The position numbers and the translations under genes were made by a program. Below the pieces are notes generated by a model, which searched no databases, was not told the origin of the DNA, and saw only the letters and a program-made list of their open reading frames with translations. A DNA stretch of 7,840 bases from SAR202 cluster bacterium (GTDB lineage: Bacteria; Chloroflexota; Dehalococcoidia; SAR202; CAJWER01), in contig JASLXL010000273.1 of the NCBI GenBank assembly GCA_030740335.1, positions 1 to 7,840 on the forward strand. The letters run 5' to 3'. Each line of letters starts with the position of its first letter. The first letter of the stretch is position 1. Below are positions 1 through 5,230 of this stretch, one piece after another.

Positions 1-495
1 GTGACACACTGGCCCTATGACACGGTGGCGGCCCACGCCCTTGCTACCCAGATGACGTTGTTGGCCATTGAGGCGGCTTCCACAATCCGACCGGGTAGCC
101 CCTATGCGCCGACTGGCGGGGATACAGGTGGGGAGAGCGCCCAGCTCTTCTACCATGTTCAGCTTGGACGCACTAACGTCCTTGAGCAGCTGAACCTCAG
201 GGTTCCAAATACGATCATCGACATCACCAGCACGTTCCTGAAAAAGTCGGCCGCGATGAACCAGTTCAAGTCTCAGCATTACGGAGAAGATAGCCTTCAG
301 CAGCGCAAGCTGGGAGAGACCATTGACGGTGGCATGTCGGCTATCCACAGTAGGGTAACGTACGCCGAGTCGTTCATCGCCCACAATCCAGAGGTCTACG
401 AGTTTTTGCCCGTGAGTGACTATCGCCGCAATCTCACCAACCGCTCGCCTGAGGAGCAAGAGAAGTCGCGGACGCAGATGCTGCTGGTGGATTAG
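1..495 (+). CDS. PIG-L/LmbE family deacetylase, C-terminal part
   Basis: This reading frame is open at the window edge, so the GTG at base 1 is probably an internal valine codon rather than the true start; 164 codons are visible before the TAG. PIG-L/LmbE enzymes are zinc-dependent N-deacetylases acting on N-acetylglucosamine-type and related substrates. The visible part opens with THWPYDTVAAH, which resembles the family's 'HWxxDxHxDH' segment and would make His12 the last zinc ligand. It then has a strand-helix stretch around residues 71-90 (IIDITSTFLKKSAAMNQFKSQ), the usual C-terminal pattern in which a lysine-rich helix is followed by 'SQ', and ends with a YAESF...F acceptor-like segment. 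The N-terminal zinc motif (PHxDD) lies outside the window. The gene ends 18 bases before apt and may be cotranscribed with it. The substrate cannot be told from this fragment. The assignment rests on motif recall and is fairly likely. Confidence 0.72.
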   Translation: MTHWPYDTVAAHALATQMTLLAIEAASTIRPGSPYAPTGGDTGGESAQLFYHVQLGRTNVLEQLNLRVPNTIIDITSTFLKKSAAMNQFKSQHYGEDSLQQRKLGETIDGGMSAIHSRVTYAESFIAHNPEVYEFLPVSDYRRNLTNRSPEEQEKSRTQMLLVD

Positions 496-513
496 GTCGC
501 TGAGGGCTGTCCC

Positions 514-1026
514 ATGGACTTTAGAAGCTACATCAGGGATGTTCCAGACTTCCCTGAGTCTGGAATCATGTTTCGGGACTTCACGCCACTGTTGGGCAGC
601 CCCGAAGCTTTCGGGGCTGCAATCGACCTCTTTGCAGAGCGGTACGGCGACGCCTCCATCGATGCCGTTGCGGGGATGGACGCGCGAGGATTCATCGTGG
701 CCGCGCCGCTGGCCTTGCGTCTGGGCAAGCCTCTTGTCCTGCTCAGGAAGGCGGGCAAGCTGCCGCCGGAAACCGTGTCGGTGTCCTATGCCCTTGAGTA
801 CGGTGAGTCCGCCGTGGAGATTCCAGCGGACGCCTTCGGCTCAGGACAGCGAGTGCTGGTGGTGGACGACGTGCTGGCAACCGGAGGCACGCTGGCCGCC
901 TGCGCAGCCCTGGTGGAGTCTGGGGGGGGGGTAGTGGCCGGTTTCGCTGTGTTGATCGAGCTGGTGGGGTTGAGTGGGAGACAGCGCCTCGGGAGCCACG
1001 ACCTGTTCGCACTACTACAGATCTAG
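514..1026 (+). CDS. apt: adenine phosphoribosyltransferase
   Basis: Cytoplasmic purine-salvage enzyme converting adenine and PRPP to AMP and pyrophosphate. The 170-residue product has the family's normal length. Typical elements appear in order: the N-terminal 'IRDVPDFPESGIMFRDFTPLL' region (residues 7-27, slightly over one line of motif), GMDARGF at 54-60, the flexible-loop segment RKAGKLPPET at 79-88, the 13-residue PRPP-binding motif VLVVDDVLATGGT at 114-126, and a C-terminal IELVGLSGRQRL at 148-159. The ATG at 514 is preceded by GAGGG (502-506) with a 7-base spacer, and the protein begins exactly where family members begin. Residues 137-139 (Gly-Gly-Gly) and the first base of Val140 are encoded by ten consecutive G residues (922-931). 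The frame is correct on both sides of the run because the protein matches the family throughout. Identification is secure. Confidence 0.95.
   Translation: MDFRSYIRDVPDFPESGIMFRDFTPLLGSPEAFGAAIDLFAERYGDASIDAVAGMDARGFIVAAPLALRLGKPLVLLRKAGKLPPETVSVSYALEYGESAVEIPADAFGSGQRVLVVDDVLATGGTLAACAALVESGGGVVAGFAVLIELVGLSGRQRLGSHDLFALLQI
922..931 (+). repeat. ten-G homopolymer inside apt
   Basis: Ten consecutive G residues within codons 137-140 of apt. In this sequence the run keeps the gene in frame. A gain or loss of one base would shift the frame about 30 codons before the stop. Runs this long are prone to replication slippage and also to sequencing error. Confidence 0.95.
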
Positions 1027-1225
1027 TGCTGCGCACGCTACGGGGTTGTGCTAGGTGCTTACAGGAGGCCGTGGTTACTGCGGCTGAGGCAAATAGTCGG
1101 GCTAACCTCTATACTGAGAGCCTGCGGGGACCCCTCATAAGACGATATTCCTTTCTGTTTCTCATGGTTAATGATGGCAATGGACCCTGATCAGGGGTTT
1201 TAGCACCCATCCAAGGAGGTGACAC
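1027..1225. other. intergenic spacer between apt and the kinase gene
   Basis: A 199-base spacer without a convincing gene. It holds a perfect 12-base palindrome, CCCTGATCAGGG (1185-1196), followed by GTTTT (1197-1201). This could be a weak terminator for the upstream genes (a 4-bp stem with GATC loop) or a protein-binding site. A TATACT at 1110-1115 is a possible -10 element but has no good -35 partner. The 3' end carries a very strong Shine-Dalgarno sequence, AAGGAGGT (1213-1220), serving the kinase start. Confidence 0.4.
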
Positions 1226-1951
1226 ATGAGCGTAGTCACGCTGGGCGGTCTCACCGGAGGCGGAGGTCGGCTGTTAGGTCCGAAGTTGGCCGAACGACTT
1301 GACGCAGACTATGTGGACCGACTGATCCTGACAAACGCGGCGCGGCACGCCGGCGCAACAGTCGAGGCGTTGCACCAACGGGAACAGCGTCTGCCGACGA
1401 AAGGCGAGCGCTTTTCCGGGCTGCTCCAGCGCATCCTCGATAGATCGGCCGCTACGGGCGTTGGCGGCGACCCCTACTTCGGCCCTGGAGCGATGGCATT
1501 CCTCACGCAGGAGTTCGAGGAGATACCACAGCAGACGATCACGAGAGGGCATGAGTTGGAGGACGAGAAGTACATCGAGGCGATGCGCAGCGTCATGCAC
1601 CACGTTGCCGAGAGCGGCAACGTGGTGATCGTCGGGCGAGGCGGGTCCATCATCTTGCGCGACATGCCCAACGTACTGCGAGTGGGGGCCGTAGCGCGGC
1701 TTGAGGACCGGATATACGGGATCATGGAGCGCGATCGGATAGGCCGGGAGCAGGCCGAGCAGACGGTGATCGATCGAGACCTTGCCCGGGCCTACTATTT
1801 CAAGCGGTACTTCGATATCGACGACCCGGACAACCCTGATCTGTACCACATAGTCATCAACACCAGTGATATCGATCTGGACTATGCCGTGGATATGGTG
1901 GCTGACGCATGTGCCGCGTTGGAGAAGGGCTCGCTGGAGCGCAAATCCTAG
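1226..1951 (+). CDS. cytidylate kinase-like (AAK6 type) P-loop protein
   Basis: A 241-residue protein of the cytidylate-kinase-like family, P-loop nucleotide kinases related to but distinct from CMP kinase (Cmk); their substrates are mostly unproven. The N-terminus VVTLGGLTGGGGRLLG (3-18) is a glycine-rich P-loop in which the usual Lys-Ser/Thr is replaced by Gly-Arg, as is common in this family. LAERLDADYVDRLIL (21-35) is the first helix and the adjoining Asp motif. VVIVGRGGSIIL (133-144), the arginine-rich stretch RLEDRIYGIMERDRIGR (158-174), and RDLARAYYFKRYFDIDDPDNPD (184-205) followed by YHIVINTSDI (207-216) match the lid and C-terminal region of the family. The ATG at 1226 lies 5 bases after AAGGAGGT, so the start is firm. 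It lies 52 bases before the JAMM gene and may be cotranscribed with it. The family call is confident; the phosphate acceptor is unknown. Confidence 0.88.
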   Translation: MSVVTLGGLTGGGGRLLGPKLAERLDADYVDRLILTNAARHAGATVEALHQREQRLPTKGERFSGLLQRILDRSAATGVGGDPYFGPGAMAFLTQEFEEIPQQTITRGHELEDEKYIEAMRSVMHHVAESGNVVIVGRGGSIILRDMPNVLRVGAVARLEDRIYGIMERDRIGREQAEQTVIDRDLARAYYFKRYFDIDDPDNPDLYHIVINTSDIDLDYAVDMVADACAALEKGSLERKS

Positions 1952-1992
1952 GTTCGCCGGATGGGTTCGCCGCAATGGTTATCTAAAAACCG

Positions 1993-1997
1993 GGAGG
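1993..1997 (+). promoter_or_regulatory. ribosome binding site that sets a TTG start
   Basis: GGAGG at 1993-1997 sits 6 bases before the TTG at 2004 and 3 bases before another TTG at 2001. It supports a TTG start for the JAMM protein. The frame also opens at an ATG at 1866, but that lies inside the kinase gene and would add 46 residues with no family resemblance. Confidence 0.7.
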
Positions 1998-2003
1998 AAG
2001 TTG

Positions 2004-2414
2004 TTGCTGCGAATAGACAAAAGGTTCGCTGATGAGATGGCCGCCCATTCTATGGAAGAGGATCCAAACGAGTGTTGCGGGATACTATCGGGCACAGACG
2101 GTACAGTCCGGGAGTTGTACCGGATAACCAACACGACGAAGAGTCCGTACACCTACTTGATGGATCCCCAGGAGCACCTGAACGCAGACCTGGACACGGA
2201 GCGGAAGGGGATGGAGTTCGTCGCCTTCTACCATTCGCACACCCACTCGCCACCCTACCCCTCCGACACCGACGTACGGATGGCGCTTCAGAGCGGCTAC
2301 CTGGAGGTGCACTACGTACTGGTGTCGTTGGAGAACAAAGCAGAGCCGCTGATCAGGGCATATCGCATAGACGAGCTCGGTAACATCACCGAGGATCAAA
2401 TCGAAGCGGACTGA
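2004..2414 (+). CDS. MPN/JAMM (M67-type) metallopeptidase
   Basis: A 136-residue single-domain protein of the bacterial JAMM/M67 family, zinc isopeptidases or proteases that process C-termini of ubiquitin-like sulfur carriers or other small proteins. With the TTG at 2004 as Met1, the protein begins LRIDKRFADEMAAHSMEEDPNECCGIL, the usual family opening, including the catalytic Glu23 in NECCG. The full JAMM signature H-x-H-x7-S-x2-D is present as His77, His79, Ser87 and Asp90 (YHSHTHSPPYPSDTD), so the zinc site looks intact and the enzyme active. Length is normal for bacterial stand-alone members. It follows the kinase gene after 52 bases. No ThiS/MoaD-like carrier, E1-like or cysteine-synthase gene, its frequent partners, lies in the window, so its substrate cannot be deduced. 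The start is the least certain point: TTG 2001 or CTG 2007 are alternatives. Confidence 0.88.
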   Translation: MLRIDKRFADEMAAHSMEEDPNECCGILSGTDGTVRELYRITNTTKSPYTYLMDPQEHLNADLDTERKGMEFVAFYHSHTHSPPYPSDTDVRMALQSGYLEVHYVLVSLENKAEPLIRAYRIDELGNITEDQIEAD

Positions 2415-2756
2415 TTCCCCTCGTCAGAGAATCCGCACATAATTTCCGAAACGTAGTTATTACATAGTGCCCTCTAGAGCAGGCGGTGGCCGGTTTGTCG
2501 CAAGCCAACATTCGTAGTGGCTAGCGCCTAAAGGGCCCCGGTCATAGCATGGGTTCTTTTACGTGTGCCGCGCACATTAAGGGGCACGCCTAGTTACCTG
2601 CTAAGGCGTTCCACTTCTCCTGGCCGCCGAGCCTGGACCCCGCATCCCCAGACCCTTCGCATCCGCTCGGGGTGACATTGCAAGCGAGACAGCTAGGCTG
2701 CCCTGGGGATGGTAGAATATTGGTCAGAAAATCACCCCCCTGAACGGGAGCAGAAC
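2415..2756. other. 342-base intergenic region upstream of lysA
   Basis: No convincing protein gene, tRNA or recognised riboswitch. It contains two short perfect or near-perfect hairpins: GGTTTG-TCG-CAAGCC (2492-2506, one G-T pair) and TGTGC-CGC-GCACA (2564-2576). It also contains a 9-bp inverted repeat, CATCCCCAG (2643-2651) with CTGGGGATG (2703-2711). The right arm of that repeat runs into the extended -10 element described separately. Neither hairpin is followed by a T-run, so neither is a standard terminator. Because the putative promoter lies at the 3' end, most of this region would not be in the lysA transcript. Confidence 0.5.
2710..2718 (+). promoter_or_regulatory. probable extended -10 promoter element for lysA
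   Basis: TGGTAGAAT matches an extended -10 element (TGn followed by TAGAAT, close to TATAAT). Transcription would begin near 2725, giving a leader of about 32 bases before the ATG at 2757. I see no good -35 hexamer at the usual distance, as can happen with extended -10 promoters. The identical nine bases occur before the pterin synthase gene at 4631-4639. Confidence 0.5.
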
Positions 2757-4073
2757 ATGACATTCGACACTGCAGAAATCTTTCCGATTACCGCTGGCAT
2801 AGGCCCGGGAGACCACCTGACGCTGGGAGGGTGTGACGCCACAGACCTCGCGGCGGAGTTCGGCACGCCGCTGTACGTATTCGACGAGGACACCTTGAGG
2901 GCGGTGAGTAGCGAGTTCGTCCGTGAATTTGGCAGTCGCTATCCGTCCACCAAGGTGCTTTACGCATCGAAGGCCTACATCGGACTGGCGCTGGCCAGGC
3001 TGCTTCATGAAGAGGGCCTCGGGCTCGACGTGGTCTCCGGCGGGGAGTTGGCCATGGCGTTGGCAGCCGGGATTCCGGCGGAAGATATCTACTTCCATGG
3101 CAACAACAAGAGCCCGTCGGAGTTGGAGATGGCCCTCGACCGTGGGGTCGGCAGGGTTGTGGTGGACGGATTCCTGGAGATCGAGATGCTGGATGCGCTG
3201 GCAGGCGCTCGGGGCATGACTCAGAATATTCTGCTGCGGGTTTCGCCTGGGATTGATCCGCACACTCACGCGAAGACCACGACCGGTATCCTCGACAGCA
3301 AATTTGGGCTGTCAATCGAGACCGGTGACGCCACCACTGCTATCAGTCAGGCCATCGCGGCGACGAACCTGGACCTGGTCGGTATACACTTCCACCTGGG
3401 GTCGCCGATATTCGAACTGGAGCCGTACTCCATCGCGATAGATACAGTGCTCACATTTCTTTCACAGTTCATCCCCGAGGGGCTCGATCTGAGGGAGTTC
3501 AGTCCGGGGGGAGGATTCGCCATCGGATACTTGCGCGATGAGCTTCCACCGGCCGTGGGTTCGTATGCGGAGGTGATCGCCAACGCGACTAAGGCTAGCT
3601 GTGCGAGGCTGGGGTTTGACGAGCCGCTTCTTACCGTTGAGCCGGGTCGCTCCATAGTGGGACGTGCAGGCGTTGCCCTCTACACGGTCGGCGCGATCAA
3701 GAATATCCCCACGGTGCGCACGTACGTATCGCTGGACGGGGGCATGGGGGACAACATCCGTCCTGCTCTGTATGACTCGCGCTACGAGGCAGTGGTGGCC
3801 AGCCGGATGTCCGACACGCCTGCCGAGATGGTTACGCTGGCGGGCAAGTACTGCGAGTCGGGCGACATCCTGGTCAAGGACATCGTGCTGCCGGTGCTGC
3901 AGGCTGGCGACTTGGTGGCGATACCTGCATCGGGGGCGTATGCGCCATCGATGGCCAGCAACTACAACCTGAATCCCAGACCGGCGATCATAATGGTCAA
4001 GGATGGCGTACCACGGCTAATCAGACGGCGAGAGAGCTACGAGGACCTGATGGAGTGGGACGTGGCCGACTAG
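2757..4073 (+). CDS. lysA: diaminopimelate decarboxylase (LysA-type, PLP fold III)
   Basis: A 438-residue PLP-dependent decarboxylase of the alanine-racemase fold. LysA catalyses the last step of lysine synthesis, meso-diaminopimelate to L-lysine and CO2. Visible motifs: GTPLYVFD (36-43); the PLP lysine Lys72 in YASKAY (69-74); DVVSGGEL (91-98); the glycine-rich phosphate loop SPGGGFAIG (249-257); EPGRSIVGRAG (295-305); a LDGGMGDNIRPALYDSRY block; Cys366 in CESGD (366-370), supplied from the other subunit in the dimer; and the C-terminal SGAYAPSMASNYN, typical of LysA. The start at 2757 has GGGAG (2746-2750) six bases upstream; an in-frame ATG at 2709 overlaps the promoter and adds a tail unlike the family. 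The related ornithine/arginine and carboxynorspermidine decarboxylases are less likely because CESGD and SMASNYN are LysA-like. It is probably transcribed alone from the element at 2710. Confidence 0.9.
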   Translation: MTFDTAEIFPITAGIGPGDHLTLGGCDATDLAAEFGTPLYVFDEDTLRAVSSEFVREFGSRYPSTKVLYASKAYIGLALARLLHEEGLGLDVVSGGELAMALAAGIPAEDIYFHGNNKSPSELEMALDRGVGRVVVDGFLEIEMLDALAGARGMTQNILLRVSPGIDPHTHAKTTTGILDSKFGLSIETGDATTAISQAIAATNLDLVGIHFHLGSPIFELEPYSIAIDTVLTFLSQFIPEGLDLREFSPGGGFAIGYLRDELPPAVGSYAEVIANATKASCARLGFDEPLLTVEPGRSIVGRAGVALYTVGAIKNIPTVRTYVSLDGGMGDNIRPALYDSRYEAVVASRMSDTPAEMVTLAGKYCESGDILVKDIVLPVLQAGDLVAIPASGAYAPSMASNYNLNPRPAIIMVKDGVPRLIRRRESYEDLMEWDVAD

Positions 4074-4092
4074 GATTTTTTGTCAGGCGAAG

Positions 4093-4335
4093 CTACCTAG
4101 CGGGCTGGTCTGGCTTGCAACGTTTACCGGGACGGTAGCCTGCTGACTCTGCCGCTTCGGTGTTGTCGTAGAACGTGGAGTTGTGGTGGTGAGGTGTCCG
4201 GGAAGCGCAGCTGGGCTGGCAGTACACCCCTGTAGTGGTGACCGCATAGTAGAATGCGCCGTCCGCCGCCTTGTCCCGTGCGAGCACCAAATTCCAGCGT
4301 TCGTCCGAAGAGGTCTTTCGGAGGGTTGTGGGCAA
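4093..4335 (-). CDS. stand-alone Ada metal-binding (methyl-acceptor) domain, one zinc Cys missing
   Basis: An 80-residue minus-strand protein that matches only the N-terminal domain of Ada. In Ada this zinc domain repairs methylphosphotriesters in DNA by transferring the methyl group to a cysteine. Matches in order: DERWNLVLARDKAADGAFYYAVTTTGVYC (11-39), PSCASRTP (41-48), NSTFYDNTEAAESAGYRPGKRCKPD (52-76). Cys39 corresponds to the methyl-accepting Cys38 of E. coli Ada, Cys43 to Cys42 and Cys73 to Cys72. The position of Cys69 is Gly70 (GGT instead of TGT), so only three of the four zinc cysteines remain. The AraC-type helix-turn-helix and the O6-methylguanine methyltransferase domain are absent, because the frame stops 19 bases from the end of convergent lysA. 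The chosen TTG start has AGGAG five bases upstream; the frame stays open further upstream, but that part is not protein-like. It could be a minimal sensor or repair protein, or a decaying remnant. Confidence 0.72.
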   Translation of the reverse strand: MPTTLRKTSSDERWNLVLARDKAADGAFYYAVTTTGVYCQPSCASRTPHHHNSTFYDNTEAAESAGYRPGKRCKPDQPAR

Positions 4336-4340
4336 CGGCG

Positions 4341-4345
4341 CTCCT
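4341..4345 (-). promoter_or_regulatory. ribosome binding site for the Ada-like gene
   Basis: On the minus strand AGGAG (plus-strand CTCCT) lies five bases before the TTG at 4335-4333. It decides the start of the Ada-like protein, because no ATG lies in frame between this point and the conserved domain. Confidence 0.55.
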
Positions 4346-4530
4346 ATTGGTTCGTGATTGTACTGTAGCGCTGCGTTGGGGCGAAAGTCATCCTGATTAT
4401 TGCGGAGTAATCCGAACTTGGCTTCCTGACTACCCCAAGAAAAAGAAAAACATAAATGTATATTTCCGAGGGACACCCTCAGGCTTCCGGCAGAGGGGCC
4501 GAGTCCATCTGCACACCCGGGGAACAATAG

Positions 4531-4630
4531 TGGAGGTGGGCGGCATCGCGTCCCGTCCACTTGGCTCATGTAGCACCCGTGGAGTTCGGGCGGCACCGCG
4601 ACCTGCCGCACTAAGCGTACACAGCACCCG
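4531..4630 (+). repeat. imperfect tandem direct repeat, two units of about 50 bp
   Basis: Unit 1 (4531-4579) and unit 2 (4580-4630) align with about 37 identical columns of 51, by my hand alignment with two one-base gaps. The best-kept parts are TGGAG at the start, GGGCGGCAyCGCG in the middle, CACT, and AGCACCCG at the end. A further TGG follows unit 2 directly and belongs to the -10 element. Each unit can form a hairpin: GTGGGC/GTCCAC in unit 1 and GCGGCA/TGCCGC in unit 2. The function is unknown. The central core resembles the T-box core GGGTGGNACCGCG, but with C for the essential U in both units. Confidence 0.75.
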
Positions 4631-4639
4631 TGGTAGAAT
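4631..4639 (+). promoter_or_regulatory. probable extended -10 promoter element for the pterin synthase gene
   Basis: TGGTAGAAT, identical to the element before lysA. A start near 4646 would give a leader of about 44 bases before the TTG start at 4690. No clear -35 hexamer is visible; the tandem repeat occupies that position and could bind an activator or repressor there. Confidence 0.45.
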
Positions 4640-4689
4640 TGCTTGGCGTGGGCAGATGGGTTTGGGCTTGCTTCAGATATAGGTGATTT

Positions 4690-5109
4690 TTGCCGCTCCA
4701 TCGGATAACAAAGTCCATAGAATTCTGTTACGGGCATCGCCTCGTGGGTCATTCTGGCAAGTGTCGCTACTTGCATGGGCACAACGGGCTGTTGGAGGTG
4801 GACATCGACGCCGAGGAGCTGGACGCGATGGGGATGGTGGTGGATTTTGGCGAGGTGCGCGATCTGGTGAAGGGGTGGGTCGACGAGAATATCGACCATC
4901 GAATGGTGCTATCGAGGAACGATCCGGTGGTGCCAACGCTACTTGAGAACGGCGAGCCGTTGTATCTGATGGACGAGAATCCAACCGCCGAGAGCCTGGC
5001 ACGGCATATATTCGACAAGGTGGCACTGCTGGGCATGACCCTGTCAGAGGTCAGGCTGTGGGAGACCCCAACGAACCTGGCCACCTACAGGCGGCGCTGC
5101 GCGCGCTGA
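4690..5109 (+). CDS. queD: 6-carboxytetrahydropterin synthase (QueD/PTPS family)
   Basis: A 139-residue PTPS-family enzyme. QueD converts dihydroneopterin triphosphate to 6-carboxytetrahydropterin, the second step toward queuosine and other 7-deazaguanines. Zinc ligands are His16 (YGHRL), His29 and His31 (LHGHN). Cys25 in SGKCRYLHGH is the catalytic cysteine. VVDFGEVRDLVKGWV (50-64), the catalytic Asp69-His70 in NIDHRMVL, NPTAESLARHIF (97-108) and the pterin-anchoring Glu125 in VRLWETP complete the family pattern. The residue after HGHN is Gly33 rather than the usual aromatic. The start is TTG at 4690: a TGA in the same frame at 4684-4686 rules out any earlier start, and AGGTGA (4681-4686) is a suitable Shine-Dalgarno sequence. 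No other queuosine gene lies in the window, so a folate or pterin role (PTPS-III-like) cannot be excluded, although the Cys-containing motif favours QueD. Confidence 0.88.
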   Translation: MPLHRITKSIEFCYGHRLVGHSGKCRYLHGHNGLLEVDIDAEELDAMGMVVDFGEVRDLVKGWVDENIDHRMVLSRNDPVVPTLLENGEPLYLMDENPTAESLARHIFDKVALLGMTLSEVRLWETPTNLATYRRRCAR

Positions 5110-5230
5110 GTTGGGCGGAGTGTGGTGACGCGCAAACTCTGGTTTATTGGTGGCAAGGGTGTATCGAGGGCGATACCGCGTTGCATGCAATGAGCTACGC
5201 GAAGAGCGGTAACGACCGAAGAGGCTCATG

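Larger units (their letters stand above)
4336..4689. other. 354-base divergent intergenic region (Ada-like gene / pterin synthase)
   Basis: No convincing gene. It contains an AT-rich patch (4437-4465, A-rich on the + strand) standing out from the GC-rich surroundings, a short hairpin GAGGG-ACA-CCCTC (4468-4480), the tandem repeat at 4531-4630, and the -10 element at 4631-4639. It must hold the promoters of both divergent genes. The AT-rich patch could include a minus-strand promoter (TATACAT around 4455-4462 read in reverse), but I cannot pair it with a -35. Confidence 0.5.

Noticed and set aside
1071..1190. Small open frame of 39 codons starting at GTG 1071 behind AGGAGG
   Set aside because: The Shine-Dalgarno sequence is only two bases from the GTG, the peptide has no recognisable features and it ends inside the palindrome. 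Possible leader peptide, but unsupported.
1274..1975. A 233-codon open frame on the minus strand
   Set aside because: It is a shadow of the kinase gene, caused by codon bias in GC-rich DNA; its translation is unlike any family I recognise and it has no ribosome binding site.
1866..2003. A longer N-terminus for the JAMM protein starting at the ATG at 1866
   Set aside because: The extra 46 residues lie largely inside the kinase gene, are tryptophan- and arginine-rich without family resemblance, and have no ribosome binding site, while GGAGG sits correctly before TTG 2004.
2415..2756. Lysine riboswitch or other leader upstream of lysA
   Set aside because: I find none of the conserved lysine-element sequences, and the likely promoter lies only about 40 bases before the start codon, leaving no room for an aptamer in the transcript.
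4531..4630. A functional T-box riboswitch
   Set aside because: The cores resemble the T-box sequence, but both lack the U of UGGN needed to pair with tRNA-NCCA. I cannot identify a stem I with specifier loop, the downstream gene is not an amino-acid gene, and a promoter-like element lies after the repeat. Kept only as an observation on the repeat.
4336..4899. N-terminal extension of the Ada-like minus-strand frame to 4899
   Set aside because: The upstream part is antisense to the pterin synthase gene and to the repeat, and its translation does not look like protein. The TTG at 4335 with AGGAG fits the start of the Ada domain.
5125..5193. A 22-codon open frame from GTG 5125 between queD and holB, and the palindrome TTGCATGCAA at 5181-5190
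   Set aside because: Too short and without conserved features; a 10-base palindrome is expected by chance in a window of this size.
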